In this document: piece after piece, positions 7,120 through 15,860 of the stretch | How positions within the stretch are numbered: position 1 is the first letter of the stretch | Layout of the letters: each line of letters opens with the position of its first letter | Origin: Saprospiraceae bacterium | GTDB lineage: Bacteria; Bacteroidota; Bacteroidia; Bacteroidales; JAIPBB01 | Reading direction: 5' to 3' | DNA: 55,185 bases | NCBI GenBank assembly: GCA_021739805.1 | Contig: JAIPBB010000003.1 | Location: forward strand, 1-55,185 | Notes under the pieces: model-generated | The model's database searches: none | Told to the model about the DNA's origin: nothing | The model's input: only the letters and a program-made list of their open reading frames with translations | Position numbers and translations under genes: made by a program

Positions 7120-9591
7120 TTAACTTAGCTCTGTTTCGGTTTTATCTTTCATTTTTTCAAGCAGCATAAATGACTTTTTTATATAATAAAAGATTGAAAC
7201 AAAACACAATCCAACAACAGCAACATCAAAAATAGTATAGGCAACACCAACTATATGAGTTATACTATTAAATTTAATTAGCATGAACAAACCACTAACA
7301 ACTGCTGTTGCCATAAAAAATATTGATATTTTGAATGCAGCCTTTCCTTTTAAATTCCTTTTTTTCAAATCTGCAAGTACAAAGCCGCCAAATAGTAAAG
7401 CTATCATGCTCATTATAAAATGGTTTTTATCGAACCACATCCGTTCGGGTAAAATGTATGAGTTGAGTTCGGGTTTTAAATATATAAGTACAAAACCAAT
7501 TGTCAATACGATATAAACAAAAAGCAAATGCACCGATTTTATATCAAAATAATTCTGTTTTGAATTTGCAGTAAACAACAGCAAAATGAGCACAGTCAAT
7601 AACAGGAATAAAATAACAGGGTACTCCAGCGTTTTCACAAATTGCTCTCGCACTGCCGATAAGCAAACTAAAGTTCCATTCATTCCCAATACTTTGTATT
7701 GTGGTTGATAAACGGCTTCACCATCGCTTCCTACCGGGTATTGTAACACATTTGCATAAAATACATCCGATTTTGTGGAATGGCATTCGGTGCATGATTT
7801 TGAGCCAATTGCGCCTTTTGCCGGCATTATGTCGTGGTTATATTTGTGCATATTACCATAAGGTGAAGCTTCCCAATTTTCCATAGGAATTTCGTAAAAA
7901 TCAACACCAGATTTATAAACCCTGTTGTTCATTACCCAAACCACTTGTTTGCCTTTCATGGGGTAATCAATTTTATTCAACATATTGCTTGTGGCAGCAA
8001 TTAGTGCATCAATTTCTTCAGAACGATTAACTTCAATCACATTGTCGTTATTATCATCGGTTATTTTTGCAAGTTCCGGATATTGTGTATTGTCTTTTTT
8101 AAACGCCAACCACATTTTATAGACATCACCCATTTTGGGTTGCATTAAACCTTCTTCGCCTTGTGTTAAAATTCCTACCCACGAGGTATGGACACGGTTA
8201 ACCGGATAAATTTTCCCTTTGTACTTTGCAAGTTCCGGTTTGAAAGTAAAAGTTGGTTTATTATCATAGCCCATCATTTCAAGGTCGCCATAATGATTCC
8301 AATATTTCATGTCGGGACCATAAAATGTCCACAAGTGCTTGCCTTTGCTTGGGATTTTGGTTCCAGGGTTAAACACATCGCTTGCCACGTAATGTGCCGA
8401 TTTTACATGCCGCTCAGGGATGTGGCAAGTTTGACAAGCAATTTTATCGAGATGCAAATCTGGTAACCAGTTATGTTTTGCCAGTGGAGCGCCAAACAAG
8501 CTATTATCGTGGCAATCGTTGCAAGTGCGCATGGTGTTATCCAGGTCGTTTCGTACCATACCTCCGGGGTCATCACCTTTGGCAAACTGGTGCATTTCCT
8601 TTTTGTTAATTCGCTTATCTCCAGCCATACTTCCTACCTGATGACAATCAACACATTTTATTCCGGCATTTAAATGCACGTCTTTTTTTGGATTAAAATC
8701 GGCTCCCCGCTTTTTATAACCCGGCTTGGCATGACACCACAAGCAAGCCTGATTTTGGGGCTCCCGGGTAATAATAGGCTCAAGCGTACCGTCAGGATTA
8801 AACATCTCGACATTATAACTTACTTCAACCGTTTTGTTTTCAGCAACAGAACCCTTTACAGTACCCAAACCGGAACCTGCAAGAGCAGCATATTTATAAT
8901 TGAAATTATTAATTTGTTTTATCCGTTCATTATTGTTGTACTGAGGAAGATGGCAAATATAACAATCGGCTTCAATTACACCGCTCGCCATCCATTTGGC
9001 TTTATAATAATCACCATCGAACTTGTTTATTGCCCCATCAGAAAAACCAAATTTTGTGTCTGACATCACCTTATCGTAACGTAATCCATTTCGGTCGTAT
9101 TCCAGAGAACCGCCACCAGGATGACACACTCCACATTTGTTTACAAAGGTGTATGAAGTAAGATCAATAAGTTTTTCATTTGTATTTTCTTTTGTAGAAA
9201 GGTATGAATATAATGGAGCTGGAGAACACCAGTTTCCACCATAGTTTCCCGGATGCGAAACCCATTTTGCTTTATTCGTTAGTGAGCTATCAACTTGCTC
9301 ATCCTTTCCTTGTTGAAAATGGTAGCCCATTGTTATTGTTTCATAATCGTGGCATTTCCCACAGCTTTGTTTGGGCGAATAGGGTTTGTCAACATTTTTA
9401 CCAGAGGCAGGATTGATTGTGTCTCCGTCCTCAGTTAACAGGTAGTATGGTGGACACACTCCGGTTGCCGAAACTTCTTTTTGAATCTCAGGAAATTTTT
9501 TTGGCTCATCGTTCCTGATTAAAACTATAGTGATTACCGAAAGGGCACTCAAAATAATTAAGAGGATTAAAGGAAAAAAAAACTGTTTCAT
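7120..9591 (-). CDS. Octaheme cytochrome c with C-terminal membrane domain
   Basis: An 823-residue protein with an N-terminal signal anchor (FFFPLILLIILSALSVITIVLI). It has eight CxxCH haem c sites: CGKCH, CGVCH, CYICH, CLWCH, CVDCH, CNDCH, CQTCH and CTECH, spread over about residues 75-605. About five membrane helices follow (for example PVILFLLLTVLILLLF, LLFVYIVLTIGFVLIYL, MSMIALLFGGFVLA). Several His residues lie at helix edges and could bind haem b or quinone. The layout suggests a periplasmic electron-transfer protein linked to the quinone pool. There is no CxxCK site, so it is not a standard octaheme tetrathionate or nitrite reductase. Terminal acceptor and substrate are unknown. It is 116 bp downstream of, and co-directional with, the ArsR-type gene. 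Confidence 0.85.
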   Translation of the reverse strand: MKQFFFPLILLIILSALSVITIVLIRNDEPKKFPEIQKEVSATGVCPPYYLLTEDGDTINPASGKNVDKPYSPKQSCGKCHDYETITMGYHFQQGKDEQVDSSLTNKAKWVSHPGNYGGNWCSPAPLYSYLSTKENTNEKLIDLTSYTFVNKCGVCHPGGGSLEYDRNGLRYDKVMSDTKFGFSDGAINKFDGDYYKAKWMASGVIEADCYICHLPQYNNNERIKQINNFNYKYAALAGSGLGTVKGSVAENKTVEVSYNVEMFNPDGTLEPIITREPQNQACLWCHAKPGYKKRGADFNPKKDVHLNAGIKCVDCHQVGSMAGDKRINKKEMHQFAKGDDPGGMVRNDLDNTMRTCNDCHDNSLFGAPLAKHNWLPDLHLDKIACQTCHIPERHVKSAHYVASDVFNPGTKIPSKGKHLWTFYGPDMKYWNHYGDLEMMGYDNKPTFTFKPELAKYKGKIYPVNRVHTSWVGILTQGEEGLMQPKMGDVYKMWLAFKKDNTQYPELAKITDDNNDNVIEVNRSEEIDALIAATSNMLNKIDYPMKGKQVVWVMNNRVYKSGVDFYEIPMENWEASPYGNMHKYNHDIMPAKGAIGSKSCTECHSTKSDVFYANVLQYPVGSDGEAVYQPQYKVLGMNGTLVCLSAVREQFVKTLEYPVILFLLLTVLILLLFTANSKQNYFDIKSVHLLFVYIVLTIGFVLIYLKPELNSYILPERMWFDKNHFIMSMIALLFGGFVLADLKKRNLKGKAAFKISIFFMATAVVSGLFMLIKFNSITHIVGVAYTIFDVAVVGLCFVSIFYYIKKSFMLLEKMKDKTETELS

Positions 9592-9707
9592 AATTTTAGG
9601 TTTATATTTAAATAAGCGTTGAGAATCATTTATATTGCTGCAATAATGGATTTTAGGACAAATACTTTGATTGTAAAAACTATTATTACACCCAATTTTT
9701 AATTTTT

Positions 9708-10007
9708 TTAAATGTTAAGATATTTATTAAATAATAGTTGAGCTTCTTTCCAATTCTCTTTATTAATGCAATATTTAATTTTTGGCAATTCAATTTCTCC
9801 TTGAATCAAACCTGCATTCTTTAGTTCCTTTAAATGTTGTGAAAGAGTTGACTTAGCAATTGGAAGTTCCTCAGTAAGGTTGCCACTATAACAACAGTTT
9901 TGTTTCGACAGTAATTCAAGCACATACATTCGTATTGGATGCCCCATTGCTTTTGCGTAACGGGCAATTTTTTTCTGATCTTTAGTGATAATTTCTATTT
10001 TCGTCAT
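9708..10007 (-). CDS. ArsR-family winged-helix repressor
   Basis: A 99-residue one-domain regulator. The recognition helix region reads AKSTLSQHLKELKNAGLI, preceded by KAMGHPIRMYVLELL, the usual ArsR core. A vicinal cysteine pair (NCCYSG, about residues 36-37) sits just before the DNA-binding helices and may be a metal or redox sensing site. The gene is divergent from the nitroreductase operon starting at 10234. Its own promoter contains a GTTCG-N8-CGAAC palindrome over the likely transcription start, which suggests autorepression and possibly control of the divergent operon. The actual inducer cannot be read from the sequence. Confidence 0.88.
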   Translation of the reverse strand: MTKIEIITKDQKKIARYAKAMGHPIRMYVLELLSKQNCCYSGNLTEELPIAKSTLSQHLKELKNAGLIQGEIELPKIKYCINKENWKEAQLLFNKYLNI

Positions 10008-10011
10008 TATA

Positions 10012-10029
10012 GTTCGTTAAATTGCGAAC
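10012..10029. promoter_or_regulatory. Candidate ArsR operator
   Basis: GTTCG (10012-10016) and CGAAC (10025-10029) form an inverted repeat with an 8-bp gap. It abuts the -7 element and spans the expected transcription start of the ArsR-type gene, the classic position for autorepression. Confidence 0.5.
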
Positions 10030-10059
10030 AAAGATAAATGTATTATTTAATTGTGCAAA
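10029..10059 (-). promoter_or_regulatory. Promoter of the ArsR-type gene
   Basis: Read on the minus strand, TTTG (10059-10056), a 19-bp gap, then TATCTTTG (10036-10029). This is a full match to the Bacteroidota consensus. The start codon at 10007 would lie about 15-20 nt after the transcription start. Confidence 0.65.
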
Positions 10060-10165
10060 AAAAATCTCACTTTGTGGGGCTAGACGGAAAAGAATTAAAC
10101 CATACCTCACTGGTAGGTTGGGTTTTTGCTTGATTTAACAAGTTTTAACAAAATCTTTTCATATA

Positions 10166-10200
10166 TTTGTTGCAACACATAATGTTTTAACATACTTTTG
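10166..10200 (+). promoter_or_regulatory. Promoter of the nitroreductase operon
   Basis: TTTGTTG (10166-10172) lies 20 bp before TACTTTTG (10193-10200). Transcription would begin near 10206, leaving a leader of about 28 nt before ATG 10234. The TTG at 10198 that opens a longer ORF lies inside this -7 element, which supports the later start. Confidence 0.6.
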
Positions 10201-10233
10201 TGCTTTAAAATTATTAAACTAATAAAACAAAAA

Positions 10234-10851
10234 ATGGAAACTAAACAACTTTTAAAAGAAAGACGCTCAGTGAATTTCTTTGATAAAAACAAAGAACTTG
10301 ATAATACAATCTTAAAAGAAATTATAAATCTGGCTGTTTTAGCACCATCCGCTTTTAATCTACAGCCATGGAGAATAATAGTAGTTAAAACACAGGATAA
10401 TAAGAAGAAACTTTTTGATTTGGCAAATAAACAGGAAAAGGTTTTAGAAGCTTCTGTAAATCTAATTATCGTTGGAAATAAAGAAGCTTATTCCGATTCA
10501 AATCCGGTTTGGGCAGAAATGCTACAAAGTGTTGGCGGAAACCAACAAATGGTTGACGGAGCAAAACAAGCAGCTAAATATCTCTATGGTTCAAGTGATG
10601 AAAGAAAACTCAAATTCGCAGAAAGTAATGCCGGTTTATTTGGAATGTCGATAATGACATCAGCAAAAGAATTTGGAGTTGATTCTCACCCAATGAGTGG
10701 AATTGACTTCGATGGTATTCATAAAGAATTTGGATTAAATGAAGGAGAAATAGTCGTGATGAATATTTGCCTTGGATATTCTGATAAAACAAAGCCATTA
10801 TATCCACGTCGTCCCCGCTTGCTCTTTGATGAAATTTCAACAATTGTCTAA
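10234..10851 (+). CDS. Nitroreductase family protein
   Basis: A 205-residue FMN-dependent oxidoreductase of the nitroreductase fold. The N-terminal signature METKQLLKERRSVNFFD provides the Arg-Arg-Ser FMN phosphate contact. APSAFNLQPWRIIVV is the conserved Pro-Ser-x-Asn-x-Gln-Pro-Trp flavin/substrate segment. MSIMTSAKEFGVDSHPMSG and the C-terminal RRPRLLFDEIS also match the family. It is likely to use NAD(P)H to reduce nitro or quinone compounds in the cytoplasm. The start at 10234 is preferred over TTG 10198 because the latter lies in the promoter. It is the first gene of a seven-gene run with gaps of 0 to 12 bp. Confidence 0.9.
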   Translation: METKQLLKERRSVNFFDKNKELDNTILKEIINLAVLAPSAFNLQPWRIIVVKTQDNKKKLFDLANKQEKVLEASVNLIIVGNKEAYSDSNPVWAEMLQSVGGNQQMVDGAKQAAKYLYGSSDERKLKFAESNAGLFGMSIMTSAKEFGVDSHPMSGIDFDGIHKEFGLNEGEIVVMNICLGYSDKTKPLYPRRPRLLFDEISTIV

Positions 10852-10863
10852 AAAATACACCAA

Positions 10864-11127
10864 ATGAATACTAAGATAAAAATCGAAATGTTTTACACTC
10901 TTACATGTCCGAATTGCAGGATTTTAAAACGAATGCTTGATGAAGTATTGCCTGAATTCGGAGATAAATTTGAAGTGAAAAAGAGCCTTGCAAATTCACC
11001 TTTTGGAATGCTAAGAACAATGAAATTAGGTATTCATGCTGTGCCGGCACTTTTAATTAATGATGAAGTTATCTTCAGAAGCGTACCAACAAAAAAAGAA
11101 TTAATAAATAAACTTAAAATCTATTAA
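10864..11127 (+). CDS. Small thioredoxin-like protein
   Basis: An 87-residue protein with a Cys-Pro-Asn-Cys redox pair at residues 15-18 (FYTLTCPNCRILKRML) and a cis-proline segment (GIHAVPALLINDEVIF). This is the minimal thioredoxin/glutaredoxin fold. It begins 12 bp after the nitroreductase stop and ends 1 bp before the next ATG, so co-transcription is nearly certain. A role in disulfide or persulfide exchange for the operon is plausible, but the partner is unknown. Confidence 0.85.
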   Translation: MNTKIKIEMFYTLTCPNCRILKRMLDEVLPEFGDKFEVKKSLANSPFGMLRTMKLGIHAVPALLINDEVIFRSVPTKKELINKLKIY

Positions 11128-11128
11128 A

Positions 11129-11356
11129 ATGGAAACAAAGAAAAAACTAAGATGTCCGCTTGGAGTTCCCGGAGGAATTATTGCCACCTTAATTGGTCTG
11201 GTAGGAATAATATTTTATAGTATGAATTTCGAATGGATGGGCTTGATTACATCAATCGCATTATTCTTGCTTGGTGGACCTTTTGTGAGAGTAACAATGA
11301 TGGTTCATTCGGCAAACGACCGTTTGGATGAATTAGAAAGCAAATTAGGAAAATAA
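11129..11356 (+). CDS. Small two-helix membrane protein
   Basis: A 75-residue protein with two hydrophobic helices (GGIIATLIGLVGIIFYSM and GLITSIALFLLGGPFV) and a charged C-terminal tail (SANDRLDELESKLGK) likely to form a short cytosolic helix. I do not recognise a named family. It is translationally packed between the thioredoxin-like and methyltransferase genes. The Cys-Pro near the N-terminus (LRCPLGVPGG) could be a redox partner of the preceding thioredoxin-like protein, which is only an inference. Confidence 0.75.
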   Translation: METKKKLRCPLGVPGGIIATLIGLVGIIFYSMNFEWMGLITSIALFLLGGPFVRVTMMVHSANDRLDELESKLGK

Positions 11357-11363
11357 AATTTCA

Positions 11364-11972
11364 ATGAGCAAAATGTGGAATAGCCGCTATTCACAAGATG
11401 AATATGTGTATGGTGAAGAGCCAAATGCCTTTTTTAAAGAGCATATTCTTCAGCTTCAGCCCGGCAAAATATTGTTGCCGGCTGAAGGTGAAGGCAGAAA
11501 TGCAGTATTTGCCGCTAAAATTGGCTGGGAAGTTTTTGCTTTTGACAGCAGTTCCGAAGGGAAAAAGAAAGCCGAAAAATTAGCATTAAAGAATAATGTT
11601 TCGATTAACTATGGCATTGCATCATACGAAGATGCAATGTTTGAAGAAAATTCTTTCGATCTGATTGCTCTTATTTATGCACATAGCCCAAGCAGACAAG
11701 CAAACCATCAAAAATTAATAAAGTTTTTAAAACCGGGTGGAATTATTCTACTTGAAGGATTTTCGAAGAATCAAATCAAAAATAATACCGGTGGACCGAA
11801 AAATATCGAACTGCTATTTTCGAAGGAAGAATTGCAGAATGATTTCGCTTACTTGCCGGAAAAGAAAATTTGGGAAGAAGAAATTTTTCTGAATGAAGGC
11901 AAACACCATAAAGGAAAAGCATCGGTTATACGCTTAATTGGTAAAAAAATAACTAATACACTATTAAAATAA
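11364..11972 (+). CDS. Class I SAM-dependent methyltransferase (TehB-like)
   Basis: A 202-residue Rossmann-fold methyltransferase. Motif I is LLPAEGEGRNAVFAA, with Glu and Gly residues for SAM. The acidic residue after beta-2 lies in VFAFDSS, motif IV is FDLIALIYAH and motif VI is LKPGGIILLEGF. Opening with WNSRYSQDEYVYGEEPN is characteristic of the TehB/thiopurine-methyltransferase-like group that handles small toxic molecules such as tellurite or thiols. The substrate is not defined. It sits 7 bp after the small membrane protein and directly abuts the lipoprotein gene. Confidence 0.87.
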   Translation: MSKMWNSRYSQDEYVYGEEPNAFFKEHILQLQPGKILLPAEGEGRNAVFAAKIGWEVFAFDSSSEGKKKAEKLALKNNVSINYGIASYEDAMFEENSFDLIALIYAHSPSRQANHQKLIKFLKPGGIILLEGFSKNQIKNNTGGPKNIELLFSKEELQNDFAYLPEKKIWEEEIFLNEGKHHKGKASVIRLIGKKITNTLLK

Positions 11973-12440
11973 ATGAAAACAAAAAGAATAAATTTATTAG
12001 TGATTTTAGGATTGATGTCCTTAATCACAATGATGTCATGCTCGAAAGATGATGACAAATCAACGGAAAAAAACAAAATACAAACACAAATTCAAAATAT
12101 TATACAGTCAGGAACATGGAGAATCGCTTATTTTAATGATTCAGGAAGTGATGAGACAAGTAATTTTACAGGATTCAACTTCACTTTTGGAGATAATAAT
12201 GCTTTAACAGCAATTAAAAATACTACCACATATAATGGCATTTGGAACATTACCGATAGCAATAGCAATGACGACACCAAAGATGATTTACATTTTAATA
12301 TCAACTTCAACCTGACAAATGAATTTGAAGATTTAAATGACGATTGGGAAATAAAGTCCTATTCTGAAAACATGATTGAATTAATTGATGTCAGCGGAGG
12401 AAATGGCGGAACAGATTATTTAACTTTTGAAAAGAACTAA
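11973..12440 (+). CDS. Surface-exported lipoprotein
   Basis: A 155-residue lipoprotein. The signal peptide (LLVILGLMSLITMMSC) ends in a lipobox Cys followed at once by SKDDD. That acidic tract is the Bacteroidota lipoprotein export signal, so surface exposure is likely. The rest (WRIAYFNDSGSDETSNFTG, YNGIWNITDSNSNDD) is a small lipocalin-like beta domain found in Bacteroidota lipoproteins. It starts at the base after the methyltransferase stop, and the MarR gene starts at the base after its own stop, so translation is coupled on both sides. Confidence 0.85.
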   Translation: MKTKRINLLVILGLMSLITMMSCSKDDDKSTEKNKIQTQIQNIIQSGTWRIAYFNDSGSDETSNFTGFNFTFGDNNALTAIKNTTTYNGIWNITDSNSNDDTKDDLHFNINFNLTNEFEDLNDDWEIKSYSENMIELIDVSGGNGGTDYLTFEKN

Positions 12441-12896
12441 ATGAAAATAGAAGACGAAGTAAGAGGACATTTCAGGAGTGAGTATCATAAAGGTACGATT
12501 AATCTGATTTTCACAGTCAAACAGTTTAGTTATAACTTTTTGCAATCTCTGAAAAAACATGGATTAACCGAACCACAATACAATATTTTAAGAGTATTAA
12601 GGCGATTTAGTTCAAACGGCTCTGTTTCTATTGGATTTTTAAAAGAGCGAATGCTTGATAAAAATTCTGACGTAAGCAGAATAGTTGATAAACTTTACGA
12701 AAAGAAATTAATTGACCGAAAAGAAAACTCAAACGACAGAAGACAAAAGGACATTGAAATCACAGATGCAGGGTTGGCAATGTTAGCCAAAATGGACGAT
12801 TGCGAAAAAGAAACTGATACTGTTTTAAAAAATCTTACTTTAGAAGAAGTGAAGGAATTAAACCGACTATTGGATAAAATAAGAAGTAAAATTTAA
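12441..12896 (+). CDS. MarR-family transcriptional regulator
   Basis: A 151-residue winged-helix protein. FLQSLKKHGLTEPQYNILRVLRR is the MarR alpha-2/alpha-3 start. LKERMLDKNSDVSRIVDKL is the recognition region and KKLIDRKENSNDRRQKDIE the wing with its Asp-Arg-Arg signature. Such proteins usually sense phenolics, quinones or oxidants and repress nearby detoxification genes. Here it is the sixth gene of the operon it probably controls. It makes a second regulator of this locus beside the divergent ArsR-type protein. Confidence 0.9.
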   Translation: MKIEDEVRGHFRSEYHKGTINLIFTVKQFSYNFLQSLKKHGLTEPQYNILRVLRRFSSNGSVSIGFLKERMLDKNSDVSRIVDKLYEKKLIDRKENSNDRRQKDIEITDAGLAMLAKMDDCEKETDTVLKNLTLEEVKELNRLLDKIRSKI

Positions 12897-12899
12897 ATT

Positions 12900-13355
12900 A
12901 TGCAGATAAAAGCTAACACTCCGGAAGAATATATTGCACAATTGCCAGAAGAAAGAAAGCAGCTAATAAGTAAGTTAAGAAGACTAATTAACGAAAATCT
13001 TCCCGAAGGATTTAAGGAAGAAATGAATTATGGAATGATTGGTTGGGTTGTACCTCACTCTATTTATCCTGCCGGATATCACACTGACCCAAAACAACCT
13101 CTTCAATTTATTAATTTGGCTTCTCAAAAAAATCATATTGCTGTTTATCATATGGGAGTTTATGCAAATCCTGAATTATTAAAATGGTTTACCGAAGAAT
13201 ATCCCAAACATTGTAAGCGAAAGTTGGATATGGGCAAAAGTTGCATTCGCTTTAAAAAAATTGAAGAAATTCCTTACGAATTAATTGGTGAGCTTGTAAC
13301 AAAAGTGAGTTTAGATGAATGGGTTGGAATTTATGAGAAAAATTTTAAGAATTAG
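12900..13355 (+). CDS. DUF1801 family protein
   Basis: A 151-residue cytosolic protein of the DUF1801/YdhG-like fold. The opening EEYIAQLPEERKQLISKLRRLI, then EEMNYGMIGW, FINLASQKNHIAVYHMG and a C-terminal SCIRFKKIEEIPYELI are family hallmarks. Biochemical function is unsettled; some relatives have been proposed to act in iron handling. It lies 3 bp after the MarR gene and closes the operon; the next gene has its own promoter. Confidence 0.85.
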   Translation: MQIKANTPEEYIAQLPEERKQLISKLRRLINENLPEGFKEEMNYGMIGWVVPHSIYPAGYHTDPKQPLQFINLASQKNHIAVYHMGVYANPELLKWFTEEYPKHCKRKLDMGKSCIRFKKIEEIPYELIGELVTKVSLDEWVGIYEKNFKN

Positions 13356-13433
13356 TTTTTTTTAATTATATGATAATGAGTCTTAAATGCCTAAATTAAT
13401 AAATCACAACATATAAAAAGTATTTATTTGGAG

Positions 13434-13462
13434 TTGACAGTATGGAATGTTTTCTAATTTTG
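13434..13462 (+). promoter_or_regulatory. Promoter of the TPR-SpoIIE gene
   Basis: TTG (13434-13436), an 18-bp gap, and TAATTTTG (13455-13462). The ATG at 13479 would have a leader of only about 10 nt. Confidence 0.65.
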
Positions 13463-13478
13463 ACTAAAAATCAATTTT

Positions 13479-15791
13479 ATGAAGAGATCACTATTGTTTT
13501 CTATTATTTTTTTTATTTGTTTATCAAGTTTTTCACAAAATAATGACTTGATTGATTCACTCAGAAAAGTTATAGCTACTGTTGAAATGAACAATAACAA
13601 ACCATGTTCGGCAGATACTGGAAGAATTAATGCTTATTTAAGTTTAGCAGTAGAAATACGGAAAGCTTCACCTGATTCTGCTCAAAAATTAAATTTTAAA
13701 GCTAAAGAAATTGCAGAAAAACTATTAGAATCAAATCCATCTAAAAGCATTAAAAGTAGTACAAATAAATATCTTGCAAAAACATTAAATAATATAGGGA
13801 ACATATTTACGAAGCAAGGTAATATTTACGAAGCATTGAATTGCTATCACAAAAGCCTGAAAATCAGCGAAGAAATTGGTGATAAAAAAGGAATTTCTGA
13901 TTCATATAATAACCTTGGTAATATTACTAAAAATCAAGGTGATATACCAAAAGCTCTGGATTATATATTGAAAAGTTTATCCATTAGTGAAGAATTAGGC
14001 GACAAAAGAGGAATGGCAAGGACATATAACAACCTTGGATTGATATATTTTAATCAAGAAGAAACGGATAAAGCCATGGAATATCATCATAAAAGTTTAA
14101 AAATTAAAGAGGAAATTGGGGATAAAAAAGGTATGGCAAAGAGTTTAAATAACCTTGCTGTAGTTTATAAAGAAATTGGCGAAACAGCAAAAGCATTAGA
14201 GTATAATTTGAATAGCTTAAAAATCAAAGAGGAACTTGAAGATATTGATGGGATTGCAACTTCATACAATAATCTTGGTGATGTGTATAATGAGCTGAAT
14301 GATTTTCCAAAAGCAATAGAATGCCTTCATAAAAGTCTGAAAATTTTAAGCGGTCATAACAATAAAAAAGGAATGTGCTTAAGTCTTTATTTGCTAGGGA
14401 TGACTTATCAAAAACAAAAAAACATAAAAAATGCTAAAATATACAGCAAACAAGCTTATCAAATAAGCAAAGAACTTGGTTTTCCTATTGAAATTGAACT
14501 GGCAGCTTCGCTAATGAAGGAAATATCAATAATGGAAGGTAATTATAAAAAAGCCTTTGAATATTATCAGGAGGAAATTCAAATGCATGATAGCATCCAA
14601 AGCGATGAATTCTTAAATGAGATAACACGACAACAAACTAAACACGAATATGAAAAGCAAATGGCTGTTGACAGTGTTGCCTATGCTAAATCCATACAGA
14701 TAAAAGATCTTGAGTTGGCTAAATCTCAACAAGAAAAAGAAAAACAAAAAGTTGTGATTTTTGCCTTTATCGGCGGGTTCATAGTAATACTTGTTTTTCT
14801 GATTATTGTATTGCGTTTATTCTTGCAAAAGAAAAAGGCAAACCGAATTATTACCGAAAAGAATGTATCTCTTAATAAAGCAAATATTGAAATTCAATTA
14901 CAAAAGAAAGAAATCGAGATACAAAGGGATGAAATTACAGAACAGCATAATGAAATAGTTCAACACAGGGATATTATTCTTCAGCAGAAAGAAAAAATTG
15001 AAGACAGTATTCAATATGCAAAAAGAATTCAAAATGCTGTTTTGCCAAATATTAATTATGCAAATTCAATACTTGGAGAACACTTTATTATTTTTAATCC
15101 TAAAGATGTAGTTTCAGGTGATTTTTACTGGGCTACACAAGTTAAAGATTGGGTAATTTTAACTGTTGCTGATTGCACCGGTCATGGGGTTCCCGGTGCC
15201 TTTATGTCGATGTTGGGTGTTTCTTTCCTTAATGAAATTGTTCAGAAAAATGAAATAACAAATGCTGCTTTGGTACTAAACAAATTGCGTGCTTCAATAA
15301 TTGAAGCATTAAAACAAACAGGTGAAGATGGAGACCAAAAGGACGGGATGGATATTACACTTGTTGCTATAAACACAGAAAATAAATTATGCTATTGGGC
15401 TGGTGCAAATAACCCGTTATGGTTGATAAGAAACTCAAATCTAAACAAAGATTATAAGAATATTACGGACGTTATTGAGGTAATTAAACCCGATAAAATG
15501 CCAATATCTGTTCATATACAAATGACAGATTTTACAAATCATACTATACAATTATTTGAGGGAGACAAACTTTATCTGTTTTCTGATGGGTTTGCCGATC
15601 AGTTTGGCGGTCCTAAAGGAAAAAAGTTTATGTCTGCTGCTTTTAAAAAGCTTATTGTTGAAACATCACACATGCCAATGATTGAGCAAGGAAAACATTT
15701 GGAAAAAGCCTTCAAACAATGGATTAGTTACGAAGGTGAAAAATTTGAACAATTAGATGATGTTACGGTTATTGGTTTAAAGATATCATAA
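13479..15791 (+). CDS. TPR-SpoIIE (PP2C-type) phosphatase, membrane-bound
   Basis: A 770-residue sensor phosphatase. Signal peptide 1-20 (LLFSIIFFICLSSFSQ) is followed by about seven TPRs (residues 95-380, repeated YNNLG and AxEYxxKSLKI patterns). One membrane helix (IFAFIGGFIVILVFLIIVL, about 427-447) and a long coiled coil (about 450-515) precede a SpoIIE-type PP2C domain. Metal-binding acidic sites are seen in DVVSGDFYW, VADCTGHGVPGAFMS, DGMDITLV and FSDGFADQFGG. The protein probably dephosphorylates an anti-sigma-factor antagonist or a similar partner in response to a periplasmic cue. It parallels the TPR-histidine kinase at 4901 in its outer part but has a different output domain. Confidence 0.92.
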   Translation: MKRSLLFSIIFFICLSSFSQNNDLIDSLRKVIATVEMNNNKPCSADTGRINAYLSLAVEIRKASPDSAQKLNFKAKEIAEKLLESNPSKSIKSSTNKYLAKTLNNIGNIFTKQGNIYEALNCYHKSLKISEEIGDKKGISDSYNNLGNITKNQGDIPKALDYILKSLSISEELGDKRGMARTYNNLGLIYFNQEETDKAMEYHHKSLKIKEEIGDKKGMAKSLNNLAVVYKEIGETAKALEYNLNSLKIKEELEDIDGIATSYNNLGDVYNELNDFPKAIECLHKSLKILSGHNNKKGMCLSLYLLGMTYQKQKNIKNAKIYSKQAYQISKELGFPIEIELAASLMKEISIMEGNYKKAFEYYQEEIQMHDSIQSDEFLNEITRQQTKHEYEKQMAVDSVAYAKSIQIKDLELAKSQQEKEKQKVVIFAFIGGFIVILVFLIIVLRLFLQKKKANRIITEKNVSLNKANIEIQLQKKEIEIQRDEITEQHNEIVQHRDIILQQKEKIEDSIQYAKRIQNAVLPNINYANSILGEHFIIFNPKDVVSGDFYWATQVKDWVILTVADCTGHGVPGAFMSMLGVSFLNEIVQKNEITNAALVLNKLRASIIEALKQTGEDGDQKDGMDITLVAINTENKLCYWAGANNPLWLIRNSNLNKDYKNITDVIEVIKPDKMPISVHIQMTDFTNHTIQLFEGDKLYLFSDGFADQFGGPKGKKFMSAAFKKLIVETSHMPMIEQGKHLEKAFKQWISYEGEKFEQLDDVTVIGLKIS

Positions 15792-15860
15792 ATCTTAAAA
15801 ATTATTGGCTTTTCCAATTAATTTAATAACAGTTACCGGCTTCTGATAAAATGAAAATAT

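Noticed and set aside
8188..8673. Several plus-strand ORFs opposite the cytochrome gene
   Set aside because: They are antisense shadows of an eight-haem coding sequence with clear CxxCH motifs.
10100..10145. Terminator or attenuator hairpin between the ArsR gene and the nitroreductase operon
   Set aside because: Only a weak pairing with at least two mismatches was found around CCTCACTGGTAGG.
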